Part shown: positions 17,964 through 24,715 of the stretch, one piece after another
How the letters are laid out: each line of letters opens with the position of its first letter
Numbering within the stretch: the stretch's first letter is position 1
IMG/VR virus record: IMGVR_UViG_3300034073_000983
Coordinates: 1-30,098 of that record
DNA from: a virus
Length of the DNA stretch: 30,098 nt
Direction: 5' to 3' (one strand)
Translations under genes and position numbers: made by a program
The notes under the pieces: model-generated
The model's database searches: none
What the model was told of the DNA's origin: nothing
The model's input: only the letters and a program-made list of their open reading frames with translations

Positions 17964-18210
17964 GAGTTTCTAATTTTACATTAAGTTTATGAATTTCATT
18001 TTGAACCCAAATCATTTCTTCCTGAAGTCTTGTGATCTTTTCATCGTGAGATTTCAACCAGTCATAACTCAAATTTTCTTCAATGTTCTTTTCTGGCAGA
18101 TTGTACTTTTGAGAAACTTCTTCTGGTGGAGATTCTTCTTTCCATGGATACAGAATATATTCTAATTCTGCAACTATTGACCAAAGAAGTACCCGAAGAT
18201 TAAAAAACAC
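17956..18210 (-). CDS. membrane-anchored coiled-coil protein, GTG start (84 aa)
   Basis: GTG at 18210 (MFFNLRVLLWSIVAELEYIL) overlaps the upstream TAG (TAGTG) and is preceded by GGAG at a good distance. A hydrophobic N-terminus (1-20) and a coiled coil (about 53-80, EKITRLQEEMIWVQNEIHKL). Likely partner of the coiled-coil protein encoded next to it. Confidence 0.65.
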   Translation of the reverse strand: MFFNLRVLLWSIVAELEYILYPWKEESPPEEVSQKYNLPEKNIEENLSYDWLKSHDEKITRLQEEMIWVQNEIHKLNVKLETHD

Positions 18211-18374
18211 TACAATACTCCAACTTCCTTTAAGTAGTTACGATAGGCAGCATATCTTTGCCACTTTGGTTGTCCCTGTGCATTTAATTGGTGACAAATC
18301 TCACAATAACACAACCACTCATACCAAGGAGTGGTTGGGTCTAATTCGTGATAAGGATAATCAGAGTTTTCCAC
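18210..18374 (-). CDS. small Cys-rich protein, GTG start (54 aa)
   Basis: GTG at 18374 with AAGGAA upstream inside the preceding gene's end. Product MENSDYPYHELDPTTPWYEW then LCYCEICHQLNAQGQPKWQR. The C-x-C-x-x-C-H cluster (22-28) could bind zinc. Sits in step with its operon neighbours (upstream overlap, TAGTG downstream). Family not recognised. Confidence 0.65.
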   Translation of the reverse strand: MENSDYPYHELDPTTPWYEWLCYCEICHQLNAQGQPKWQRYAAYRNYLKEVGVL

Positions 18375-18573
18375 CTACTGTTCCTTCATGAACTTTTTCG
18401 GGTTCAGGGAAACCCTCCTGTTTCCACTTAAGATAAGCACGGGTTGCTGATATACATTGCTCTTCAGTGAGAGATGAGACCAGTCCTTTTCCTTCAAGAT
18501 CGGTTGAGTCCCAGAGTTCATATCGTTTTTGCTCCACATAAAAGCAGTCGTCAATCAGTTTCTTTTCGGTCAT
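18361..18573 (-). CDS. hypothetical protein (70 aa)
   Basis: MTEKKLIDDCFYVEQKRYEL..., ending HEGTVGGKL. Helical; SLTEEQCISATRAYLKWKQE resembles helices of other small cyanophage proteins. Overlaps both neighbours (23 bp with the upstream gene). Function unknown. Confidence 0.7.
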   Translation of the reverse strand: MTEKKLIDDCFYVEQKRYELWDSTDLEGKGLVSSLTEEQCISATRAYLKWKQEGFPEPEKVHEGTVGGKL

Positions 18574-18682
18574 TTACTTGCTTTACAGTTTCGTGAAGTT
18601 GTTTCAGTGCCTCAATGGTTTCAGGAGTTTCTTCCCAAGTCCAGGAGTTGCCGTTTTTATCTACAAATGTGCGTTCAGTCAT
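18551..18682 (-). CDS. small hypothetical protein (43 aa)
   Basis: MTERTFVDKNGNSWTWEETP then a helix ETIEALKQLHETVKQVNDRK. The NGNSWTWEETPET..AL..L pattern occurs in other cyanophage micro-proteins. Overlaps the end of the GRPKK gene by 8 bp and the next gene by 23 bp. Confidence 0.65.
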   Translation of the reverse strand: MTERTFVDKNGNSWTWEETPETIEALKQLHETVKQVNDRKETD

Positions 18683-18881
18683 ACTTATAACTCAGTTGAA
18701 TGTCTTTCTTTTTAAGATTGTATCTGTCAATGTGTTTTTTGCGATGCTCTTCTGTTTGAAAGTAGCACTTGCGGATTTCTTTTCCGTCTTTTTGAATCAA
18801 TTTCCAAGGAAACTGATCAAAAGGAAAATCTTCTTCTCTATTTTGAGAAACCACTTGTTCACTTTTCTTTGGTCTTCCCAT
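18675..18881 (-). CDS. basic protein with AT-hook-like GRPKK (68 aa)
   Basis: MGRPKKSEQVVSQNREEDFP, then FDQFPWKLIQKDGKEIRKCY, ending LSYKYD. The N-terminal GRPKK resembles an AT-hook core. The FP..LI.KDGK...CYF..EEH..(K/Y)I.RY.LK pattern is known from many large phages. A DNA-binding role is inference from charge and GRPKK. Confidence 0.72.
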   Translation of the reverse strand: MGRPKKSEQVVSQNREEDFPFDQFPWKLIQKDGKEIRKCYFQTEEHRKKHIDRYNLKKKDIQLSYKYD

Positions 18882-18883
18882 AA

Positions 18884-19045
18884 TCAGGTTGGTTGCTCTA
18901 CTCGTTGAGTATACACGGTATCAAACATTTTGTCAAGTATCTCACTACACTCCTGATACTCTGGACTATTCAGCACAGTTTTTTCAATCTGATGCCGACG
19001 CACAGCAGTATAGATGAGTTTATATTGTTCTTGTGTGAAATTCAT
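18884..19045 (-). CDS. conserved small protein (53 aa)
   Basis: MNFTQEQYKLIYTAVRRHQI..., ending DTVYTQRVEQPT. Cyanophage pattern MNFT.EQY..IY.AVR..Q.......YQ.C..IL...FD.VYTQR.EQPT. Helical. ATGA overlap with the upstream gene; the longer frame seen upstream belongs to that gene's territory. Confidence 0.8.
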   Translation of the reverse strand: MNFTQEQYKLIYTAVRRHQIEKTVLNSPEYQECSEILDKMFDTVYTQRVEQPT

Positions 19046-19218
19046 GTTAAGTGCTTTGGTTTTTCTGTATCGAATTGATAAAATTGTATATCTTTCATAT
19101 TCAGACACATCAGTAGTGTATCATGCTCTCTCTGCTCTCTGGGTGTGCCACGATACAAATGTCTGCGTTGATAGGCACATTTCCAAATTCCAAAGAAAAT
19201 TTTAGACTTATCCGTCAT
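19042..19218 (-). CDS. hypothetical basic protein (58 aa)
   Basis: Start MTDKSKIFFGIWKCAYQRRH at 19218, overlapping the stop of the small membrane gene (ATGA). Rich in Arg/His/Tyr in the first half, RRHLYRGTPREQREHDTLL in the middle. Longer starts would overlap the upstream coding region. Unknown. Confidence 0.6.
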   Translation of the reverse strand: MTDKSKIFFGIWKCAYQRRHLYRGTPREQREHDTLLMCLNMKDIQFYQFDTEKPKHLT

Positions 19219-19376
19219 TGCTCTACACAAATAATGCGTTGTTGATATTGGTCTGGTTCGCAGATAATAACTTTCTTTGATTCCAATGTGCCAAGTTGGT
19301 AAATGATAATGCACATTTGACCGAATAGAATAATCAGTCCTGCCCTCTTCTTAACTTGTGTGAAATACTTATTCAT
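19215..19376 (-). CDS. single-pass membrane protein (53 aa)
   Basis: MNKYFTQVKKRAGLIILFGQ continues MCIIIYQLGTL: basic N-terminus and one hydrophobic segment (12-29), then a soluble tail ending IICVEQ. Overlaps neighbours at both ends in the operon's normal way. Unknown role. Confidence 0.65.
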   Translation of the reverse strand: MNKYFTQVKKRAGLIILFGQMCIIIYQLGTLESKKVIICEPDQYQQRIICVEQ

Positions 19377-19722
19377 AATCATCATCCCAAGGTGCTGGTT
19401 TGCTTAAAATTTCTTTGAGTCTTTTCTGTGCTTCTGGATCTGGTGGAGCATTGAGTCTTTCTACAAGAGCATCGTATGATTCTTTTGATACAACAATGCG
19501 TTCTGGTGGGTATGAATTTTTGCCCCAAAATTCTTCAAACTTATGAACATAATTCATATGGTCCCATCCTTTGTTAAGATTCAACCAGAAATCCCAGTAT
19601 CTTTGGTGATCATCCATTCTCCAGTTAGAGTGGTTGACCAGACGAAACCAATACCAGAAAATTGTATGTTTAATCGGTTTAAATCCGATTATCCACTTAT
19701 TTAAGAATACTGGAAAGTCCAT
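19369..19722 (-). CDS. hypothetical protein with DUF1778-like tail (117 aa)
   Basis: MDFPVFLNKWIIGFKPIKHT starts a Trp/Phe-rich N-terminal half (FWYWFRLVNHSNWRMDDHQR). The last 45 residues (RIVVSKESYDALVERLNAPP, then PEAQKRLKEILSKPAPWDDD) match the tail seen in DUF1778/TacA-type antitoxins (L....PP.P...L..LL...P.WD), without the ribbon-helix-helix core. No toxin gene adjoins. Such tails also occur alone in cyanophage proteins. Confidence 0.65.
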   Translation of the reverse strand: MDFPVFLNKWIIGFKPIKHTIFWYWFRLVNHSNWRMDDHQRYWDFWLNLNKGWDHMNYVHKFEEFWGKNSYPPERIVVSKESYDALVERLNAPPDPEAQKRLKEILSKPAPWDDDYE

Positions 19723-19961
19723 TACTTACTCATCACATAAGAATAATAGGTGTCTCTACCTGATAGATTGTATGGGTCAAATCCTGGTTGAGACATTAGA
19801 TACTCATCAGTCATTTCAATATACCCAGCAGAAAGTTCTTCAAAGAATGCGAGACGGTCAATGTTATCCTCTAATGTCAACCGAAAATAAAGAGCATTGG
19901 AGAATGCATAGAATCCCCACATAATCATTTCCCATTTAGACTTCAGGTATTTCATCATCAC
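19722..19961 (-). CDS. hypothetical protein (up to 79 aa)
   Basis: Frame from 19961/19958/19955 (MMMKYLKSKWEMIMWGFYAF), ending YYSYVMSK. The first ATGs lie only 3-10 bp below the TATAAT -10 (19962-19967), so the mRNA would be leaderless; the in-frame ATG at 19928 is the alternative. An aromatic helix near the N-terminus, then acidic. Function unknown. First gene of a long operon. Confidence 0.6.
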   Translation of the reverse strand: MMMKYLKSKWEMIMWGFYAFSNALYFRLTLEDNIDRLAFFEELSAGYIEMTDEYLMSQPGFDPYNLSGRDTYYSYVMSK

Positions 19962-20019
19962 ATTATAGCAGGTCTTTGAGGATTATGGTGAGGTCTTGTG
20001 CCAGTTTAAGAAGTGTCTA
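19962..20019 (-). promoter_or_regulatory. element-type promoter with extended -10
   Basis: AGACAC (about 20014-20019), N10, TGGCACA (19997-20003), 29 bp gap, TGC-TATAAT (-10 at 19962-19967). Confidence 0.7.
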
Positions 20020-20772
20020 ATTTTTAATCCAAATATCACTATTAACTCCCGAAGACGATTCACCATTTCTGAAAGGAAAATATCTTTGCTCAGATGCTTC
20101 ATCAACATCCCCATTATAAACTCCACGGATTGGAAGAATACCTAAACCAGATGAAGTATCTCTAAAATAAAAAACACCAACCCTCCATGTACTATCATTA
20201 GTGTCAGTTGGATCAGTTCCTTGTGTTGTTGGGTTGTTGAAAGTGTTAAAATCAGTTATGCCATGACTTATTCCTGCAGGTTTATTTGTCTTGACAATAT
20301 TACTACCAGTAGATCCATTATATAAAGTTCCATCAAATGTTTTTACACCCATATACATTCCTGTCGAATATGTCCAACCAACTGAACCATATCCCCAGGA
20401 TTCAAATCTTTGTCTTGTTTCTGTAGAATTACTCAATAAAGATTCTATCCAAGCATAACTCTGTTCAAAATCAAAATCTCCAGAATATGCTCCAGGAGTT
20501 GTGCTTGAGTTTCCTGTTCCTTTCCATGCTGATGCTCTTGAATAATAATCTTGAGCATATCTTACTCTTACCCAAGGTCCGGAATCAGTAATACCAGATT
20601 CAGATCCATCAAAATCAATATAAACTCTTTCTGCTTCTCCAGAATATCCTGATGGTTTTAACCAATAGAAACCATTTGGAATATTTCCATAATCATTCTT
20701 TAAAGCACTTGCACTGGAGTATGCATTATTTTTTCCTTGACCATAACTATGAGGTCCAGCAAAGACTCCCAC
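20017..20772 (-). CDS. fibrinogen-like tail adhesin (251 aa)
   Basis: GTG at 20772 ((M)GVFAGPHSYGQGKNNAYSSA) with GGGAGAAGAG upstream, one base after the previous stop; an ATG at 20817 lies inside that gene. SALKNDYGNIPNGFYWLKPS is the opening of fibrinogen-like domains (A..I......NG.YWL.P.G), followed by VYIDFDG, FESWGYG.VGWTYSTGMYMG and many Gly/Ser/Tyr. It belongs to the tail block and probably binds the host surface. Ends at a TAA adjoining the next promoter element. Confidence 0.72.
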   Translation of the reverse strand: MGVFAGPHSYGQGKNNAYSSASALKNDYGNIPNGFYWLKPSGYSGEAERVYIDFDGSESGITDSGPWVRVRYAQDYYSRASAWKGTGNSSTTPGAYSGDFDFEQSYAWIESLLSNSTETRQRFESWGYGSVGWTYSTGMYMGVKTFDGTLYNGSTGSNIVKTNKPAGISHGITDFNTFNNPTTQGTDPTDTNDSTWRVGVFYFRDTSSGLGILPIRGVYNGDVDEASEQRYFPFRNGESSSGVNSDIWIKN

Positions 20773-20773
20773 T

Positions 20774-21109
20774 TTACTCTTCTCCCATTGGCATTGGTGC
20801 TGACCACTCTGGACCATTCAAGATTTCTAAAATCTCTGTGTAACTATAAATCCCTTCAAGTGTTGTGAGTTCGGCAATAAAACTTGGTGGTCCTGGTGGT
20901 TGTGGAGTGAATATAGTAGTTTCACCAGTTTCTGCGTCAATCACCTCATAAGGTGTTGGATCAAAAGGTCCCTCATCCCACTTTACAAAAGTTTTTGTGC
21001 CCGCAATATTTTTTCTTACCGTCTCTGCGGAACTTTCTAATACAAAATTAAAATCTATTTTATCCAATTCTTCAACGGAGAAAATAGCAAAATTTCTTTG
21101 TGTATACAT
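20774..21109 (-). CDS. conserved tail-region protein, intact copy (111 aa)
   Basis: MYTQRNFAIFSVEELDKIDF then NFVLESSAETVRKN and GTKTFVKWDEG, ending NGPEWSAPMPMGEE. Proteins opening M(Y).QRNFAIFS...DKIDF are regular members of cyanophage tail-fibre/adhesin regions; function unknown. AGGA within the end of the endonuclease gene serves as ribosome site, two bases separating stop and ATG. A 28-codon copy of the N-terminus lies 1.1 kb upstream at 22177-22263. Confidence 0.8.
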   Translation of the reverse strand: MYTQRNFAIFSVEELDKIDFNFVLESSAETVRKNIAGTKTFVKWDEGPFDPTPYEVIDAETGETTIFTPQPPGPPSFIAELTTLEGIYSYTEILEILNGPEWSAPMPMGEE

Positions 21110-21111
21110 TT

Positions 21112-22074
21112 CTATTCCTCATAGAATTTCCATTCATATCCACCTGCTTTTTTTCTATTTGTTTTTCCAGTTAAGCAAGTAGTGATATTTGTTCTATTTA
21201 TTCCCGTTTCTTTACCAGCATAATATATTGAACTGAAAATCTTTATCACTTCTTTAGTCTCTGGGTTTATCATACAAACTTTCTTTTGATTTGTTTGTAT
21301 TTGACTCAGTTTCTTTTTAGTTTCTTCATTATGAGTTCTATTTTTACTTGCTTCTCCTATTTTTTTCTTTGCTTCCTCTGTATGTTTTCTACCTTTATTC
21401 CATTGATTTCCTTTTATAGCATTTAACAATGCTTGCTTATGACTTTCGGAAATTTTTCTACCTCTTCCTCTTTGACCAATCAACTTTTTAGTTTCTTCAG
21501 AAAGTTTTTTACCAGTATGAAATTCCTTCAATCTTTTTATATGTTCTTCAGAAAGTTTCCTACCTCTGGTTTTATCTCCAATTTTTCTTTTAGTTTCTTC
21601 TGATAATTTTTTGCCCTTATGACTTTCAGACATTTTTTTCAACTGCTCTGGTGTTAATTTTCTACCTTTGTTAATCTCACTTAATTTTTGTTTAGTTTCC
21701 TCTGTATGTTTTCTTCCCTTAAAAGATTTACTCATTTTCTTTCTGGTCTCTTCAGAAAGTTTTTTACCTTTTTTAGATTTACTTATTTTTTGTTTAATTT
21801 CATCAGACATATTAGATACACCAAAACCACCTTCTGCTAAATTATAACCAAGTTCAATTGCTTTGGTTTCTTTTATCCAATATTTTTCTCTTTCATTTAA
21901 CTGGTTTTGTGTAAAGCAAACTTCTAATGCTTCCTTTAAGAAGTTTTCTTTACCGTATTTTTTAAGTGCTAATTTGAAAGCAGTTCCAGAACCATAATAC
22001 TCTGGATTATTATTACTATCTTGACCAACATAAAACTTTCCGTTGATAAGATTAGTAGTTTTGTAGATAATCAT
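21112..22074 (-). CDS. GIY-YIG homing endonuclease with NUMOD3 repeats (320 aa)
   Basis: MIIYKTTNLINGKFYVGQDS is the GIY-YIG core start (IYK.TN..NGK.YVGQ), followed by GSGTAFKLALKKYGKENFLK and a catalytic-type NEREKYWI. About residues 115-275 comprise nine or ten NUMOD3 repeats (S.ETK.K.....GRK.), and the end is a CM(I)NPETKEV..F.S...A...G...NI module with WKFYEE. The ATG at 22074 lies 7 bp after an AGG that is part of the inner inverted-repeat arm, so its ribosome site can be hidden in RNA structure. Inserted between the truncated and intact copies of the MYxQRNF gene. Confidence 0.93.
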   Translation of the reverse strand: MIIYKTTNLINGKFYVGQDSNNNPEYYGSGTAFKLALKKYGKENFLKEALEVCFTQNQLNEREKYWIKETKAIELGYNLAEGGFGVSNMSDEIKQKISKSKKGKKLSEETRKKMSKSFKGRKHTEETKQKLSEINKGRKLTPEQLKKMSESHKGKKLSEETKRKIGDKTRGRKLSEEHIKRLKEFHTGKKLSEETKKLIGQRGRGRKISESHKQALLNAIKGNQWNKGRKHTEEAKKKIGEASKNRTHNEETKKKLSQIQTNQKKVCMINPETKEVIKIFSSIYYAGKETGINRTNITTCLTGKTNRKKAGGYEWKFYEE

Positions 22075-22080
22075 ACAATT

Positions 22081-22168
22081 ACCTGATGGACCGACAATAG
22101 TATTTATAAGCATTAAAAAGGAGAGTATTACTACTCTCCCAACCTGAAAAGATGTCGGTCCATCAGGT
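22081..22168 (-). promoter_or_regulatory. homing-gene control cassette: inverted repeat, terminator, late promoter
   Basis: Outer arm (22153-22168) and inner arm (22081-22096) are a perfect 16-bp inverted repeat (ACCTGATGGACCGACA on the plus strand). Between them: terminator GGAGAGTA-GTAA-TACTCTCC-TTTTT (22115-22139), then TATAAATA (22101-22108). CATAAATA (22174-22181) lies outside the outer arm. Confidence 0.82.
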
Positions 22169-22176
22169 ATTGCTAT

Positions 22177-22263
22177 TTATGCACTTGTTTCTAATACTTG
22201 TGAGAAATCAATCTTATCAATTTCAGTTGTTGAGAAGATTGCGAAGTTTCTTTGTTCGTACAT
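22177..22263 (-). pseudogene. truncated 5' copy of the MYxQRNF tail gene (28 codons)
   Basis: Frame MYEQRNFAIFSTTEIDKIDF continues SQVLETSA and stops. About 20 of 28 residues match the N-terminus of the intact gene at 20774-21109, while the DNA is clearly diverged (roughly two thirds identity). It ends just before the homing endonuclease cassette, which suggests the cassette cut the original gene after codon 28. A late motif (CTAAATA, 22284-22290) still precedes it. Confidence 0.7.
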
Positions 22264-22283
22264 AGTCTTAGTAGTTTTTTAGG

Positions 22284-22290
22284 TATTTAG
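22284..22290 (-). promoter_or_regulatory. late promoter motif CTAAATA
   Basis: ATCTAAATACC: the TAA is the stop codon of the 397-residue LamG gene. About 21 bp upstream of the truncated tail gene's ATG. Confidence 0.6.
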
Positions 22291-23480
22291 ATTCCGAATC
22301 TACTGCGAGTAGCATTGAAGTTTTGTTGGACTTCGTTTGAAGTTAATGCCCTGTTGTATATTTGAGCATTAGATATATCACCATTCAAGTAATATACAGT
22401 GCTACTACCAAACCTACCAATAGTTCTATCAGAAAAGGAAGAAGTTAATGTTCCTGCTGTTGTTTGCGTTCCAACAGAAACTCCATCAATATAAGATGTT
22501 TTTGTTGTTCCACTAAAAGTAAAACCTACCTGATGCCAGTTTCCATCGACTAATCCACTTCCATGATTTGAAACATATCTGGAGTTTGTGTAAATACCCG
22601 TTCTTATTTCACCTGAAGTTGGTATTGATATTTCCAATTGTTGTCCACCATAGATTATATGATACCCTCCAGCAGGAGATCCTGTGGATCTAAACCAAGC
22701 AAAAGCACTAACTTCTGTAGAATACCCTAGTGAATTTGGTAATTGAATATAATCATCAGTCCCATCAAACTCCAAGTAGTTATTAATTCCACCATAAATC
22801 GGCAAACCCATATTCAAATGGGCAACACGAGTTGGGTCAGTAGAATAATTCTGAAATACCCATCCATAAGCATTTCCAGCACCTAATCCAGGTTTTCCAA
22901 CCAAAATCCATTCTGGTGAAGAGAATCCAATAATAGAATCAACATTACTAGGAGCACCTAAGTCTCTCAGAATTTCATATTGTGCTGCTGTATGATAAGA
23001 ATCTCTATGAGAACCAGCAACAATATGAACAGCATCTGGATAAGTTGCTACTGCTGTTGCATATTCAGAAACAAAAGTATCAACTGCAGCAGTGCCCACA
23101 TAAGAATCATAAATGGAAGTTTTTACCCAAGATTGTGTTGGATTATTATAAACTGCATAATTTAATGCTCTACCAAAATCAAAGGTTTTAGTTCCAGAAG
23201 TTACATTATAACCAGGAGTAATACCATCTCTACCAGCAGCAGAACCACCAAAAGAACCCTCTGGATAATCAATTGCAAAAATTGTATAGTAAGAAAGATC
23301 TCCCAACTTTACACCATTATAAGAATTAATGGTGTCTGATGTTGATACTAAATTCTTAACAAGTTGGGGAGCATCATTAAATCCAGTACAACCCAATGGT
23401 GAAACACATTTTCTATTTGCAACATCCAAAGAAAATACAAGTCCATCAGTAACTGTGCGTGGATTATAAGCAATTCCCAT
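22287..23480 (-). CDS. LamG tail adhesin with ILEI-like domain (397 aa)
   Basis: MGIAYNPRTVTDGLVFSLDV opens as in phage LamG/ConA-like proteins (DGL...LD..N). Residues ~95-215 form an ILEI/FAM3-like module: YAVYNNPTQ, then DSYVGTAAVDTFVSEYATAV, VHIVAGSHRDSYH, YEILRDLGAPS, IIGFSSPEWILVGKPGLGAG. Residues ~235-397 form the LamG domain (YLEFDGTDDYIQLPNSLGYS, NWHQVGFTFSG, IYNRALTSNEVQQNFNATRS). Both modules are carbohydrate-binding folds, so this is a likely receptor-binding tail component. Late promoter CTAAATA at 23508-23514. Confidence 0.82.
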   Translation of the reverse strand: MGIAYNPRTVTDGLVFSLDVANRKCVSPLGCTGFNDAPQLVKNLVSTSDTINSYNGVKLGDLSYYTIFAIDYPEGSFGGSAAGRDGITPGYNVTSGTKTFDFGRALNYAVYNNPTQSWVKTSIYDSYVGTAAVDTFVSEYATAVATYPDAVHIVAGSHRDSYHTAAQYEILRDLGAPSNVDSIIGFSSPEWILVGKPGLGAGNAYGWVFQNYSTDPTRVAHLNMGLPIYGGINNYLEFDGTDDYIQLPNSLGYSTEVSAFAWFRSTGSPAGGYHIIYGGQQLEISIPTSGEIRTGIYTNSRYVSNHGSGLVDGNWHQVGFTFSGTTKTSYIDGVSVGTQTTAGTLTSSFSDRTIGRFGSSTVYYLNGDISNAQIYNRALTSNEVQQNFNATRSRFGI

Positions 23481-23507
23481 TTCTCTCTCAATATCTCTTC
23501 GTTTTTG

Positions 23508-23514
23508 TATTTAG
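23508..23514 (-). promoter_or_regulatory. late promoter motif CTAAATA
   Basis: CCTAAATACAAA, 28 bp before the ATG at 23480 and 2 bp after the TAA stop (23516-23518) of the upstream LamG gene. Confidence 0.65.
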
Positions 23515-23515
23515 G

Positions 23516-24244
23516 TTAGATTCCGAATCTTCCTCTAAGGGCATTGAAGTTTTGTTGGATTTCTGATGCTGATAGTGCTCTGTTGTATAGTGAAAAATTT
23601 GAAAACCTATTATTAGGAACTCCTTGGTCAGTGCTCATATCTCCTATAGTAATATAATTATTACCGGAAGGAATTGATGGAGTTGATGCACTTCCAGTTT
23701 GAACTCCATTCATATAATAATAACTTGTTCCAGAGTTTTCTACAAAAGTAAAATAAGTCCATCTTCCAGATGCTTTATAATAATCTCCAGGATAAGATGC
23801 ATTTAAATTACCGTCAGTTCCTAATAATACAACATTATTAATTCTAGTAAATAAACAACCAGGTGCTATTCCAGATCTCCATACTCTTAAATACCATGTA
23901 TCTGATGATCCAGCACTCGTTCCAATTGCAATTAACCAATAATATAGATCGGTTGTATCCACTGAAGTTGGAATATAAAACCAAGAACTTATTGTAAAAT
24001 TTCCAGAGGATAAATTTGTATAAGATGATGCATTAATAGTTACTTTGTCATCAACCCCATCAAAACTCAAAGAACCTAAATTACTCCCAGAATACCCAAC
24101 ACCATTCACAAGAGTTCCATTATTACCACTACCACTCAAATCAGTCCAAGTGGATCCAGAACCAGGATAACTCTTAGCATTCCCAGCATCCAAACATAAT
24201 ACAAGTCCGTCAGTGACTATTCGTGGACTGTGAGCAAGTGCCAT
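23516..24244 (-). CDS. LamG/ConA-like tail adhesin (242 aa)
   Basis: MALAHSPRIVTDGLVLCLDA, then NAKSYPGSGSTWTDLSGSGN and SLSFDGVDDKVTINASSYTN: the standard LamG-type opening of phage tail proteins. Strands continue to YYMNGVQTG and the ending SLYNRALSASEIQQNFNALR is shared with the 397-residue gene downstream. Single jelly-roll-like domain, presumably binding surface glycans. Late motif AATAAATA at 24270-24277. Confidence 0.85.
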   Translation of the reverse strand: MALAHSPRIVTDGLVLCLDAGNAKSYPGSGSTWTDLSGSGNNGTLVNGVGYSGSNLGSLSFDGVDDKVTINASSYTNLSSGNFTISSWFYIPTSVDTTDLYYWLIAIGTSAGSSDTWYLRVWRSGIAPGCLFTRINNVVLLGTDGNLNASYPGDYYKASGRWTYFTFVENSGTSYYYMNGVQTGSASTPSIPSGNNYITIGDMSTDQGVPNNRFSNFSLYNRALSASEIQQNFNALRGRFGI

Positions 24245-24269
24245 TTATATCTGTTCTTAATCGTAGGAG

Positions 24270-24277
24270 TATTTATT
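24270..24277 (-). promoter_or_regulatory. late promoter motif AATAAATA
   Basis: GAGAATAAATACTCC, about 25 bp before the ATG of the LamG gene at 24244 and just after the upstream stop. Confidence 0.65.
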
Positions 24278-24278
24278 C

Positions 24279-24512
24279 TCAAAACCGATGTTCTGGAACA
24301 ATCGTAGGTTCTTCTACACTTATACCATTCGCATTTCCAGTATTACAACTATAAAGTGTAGAGAGTTTCTTACCTTTACGAACGATATTAAAGTGGTCTA
24401 TTTGCCCATTTGGATGAGTGAAGGAAAACCAAACAGCATCGTCTCCCATTACCTCATAATGAACACTTACATTATCCAGGAAGAGTTCATCAACATTTTG
24501 TAGTTCGTTCAT
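24279..24512 (-). CDS. hypothetical protein (77 aa)
   Basis: Start MNELQNVDELFLDNVSVHYE at 24512, overlapping the upstream stop (ATGA) and preceded by GGAAGG. DAVWFSFTHPNGQIDHFNIV suggests a small beta sheet. Last gene of the operon from 26996; the late tail block begins directly after. Unknown. Confidence 0.7.
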   Translation of the reverse strand: MNELQNVDELFLDNVSVHYEVMGDDAVWFSFTHPNGQIDHFNIVRKGKKLSTLYSCNTGNANGISVEEPTIVPEHRF

Positions 24513-24715
24513 TTTGCCTTCCAATAAGTTGCTTCAGGTCCACAAAGATACTCATATGTTCTTTCATATCCACAACGATAATGGTTTGAGATTCCACTCA
24601 CAGGATTATTATCATTTGGTCTTGTACAAATATCCCAGTAATCATTTTTATTAACAATATGTTCCAACCAATTCTTGCGATAATACTTACAATATTTACA
24701 GAGTTTTTTAGTCAT
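24509..24715 (-). CDS. Cys-rich probable zinc protein (68 aa)
   Basis: MTKKLCKYCKYYRKNWLEHI; Cys at about 6, 9, 30, 48 and 58 (CKYCKYY, DICTRPND, HYRCGYER, YLCGPEATYW). The C..C...C.RP......CGPEA.YW layout is a widespread small metal-binding protein of phages and bacteria with unknown role. Overlaps neighbours at both ends. Confidence 0.75.
   Translation of the reverse strand: MTKKLCKYCKYYRKNWLEHIVNKNDYWDICTRPNDNNPVSGISNHYRCGYERTYEYLCGPEATYWKAK

Noticed and set aside
19369-19722. Toxin-antitoxin system based on the DUF1778-like tail
   Set aside because: Only the tail resembles the antitoxin; there is no ribbon-helix-helix domain and no GNAT toxin neighbour.
15020-19961. Operons of small genes as a prophage or plasmid segment of bacterial origin
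   Set aside because: Codon overlap style, protein families and late promoter motifs are uniform with the rest of the window and with lytic T4-like phages; no integrase or attachment site was seen.
21112-22263. GIY-YIG gene as part of a group I intron in the MYxQRNF gene
   Set aside because: The downstream gene has its own complete N-terminus, start codon and ribosome site, and no intron core features were seen.
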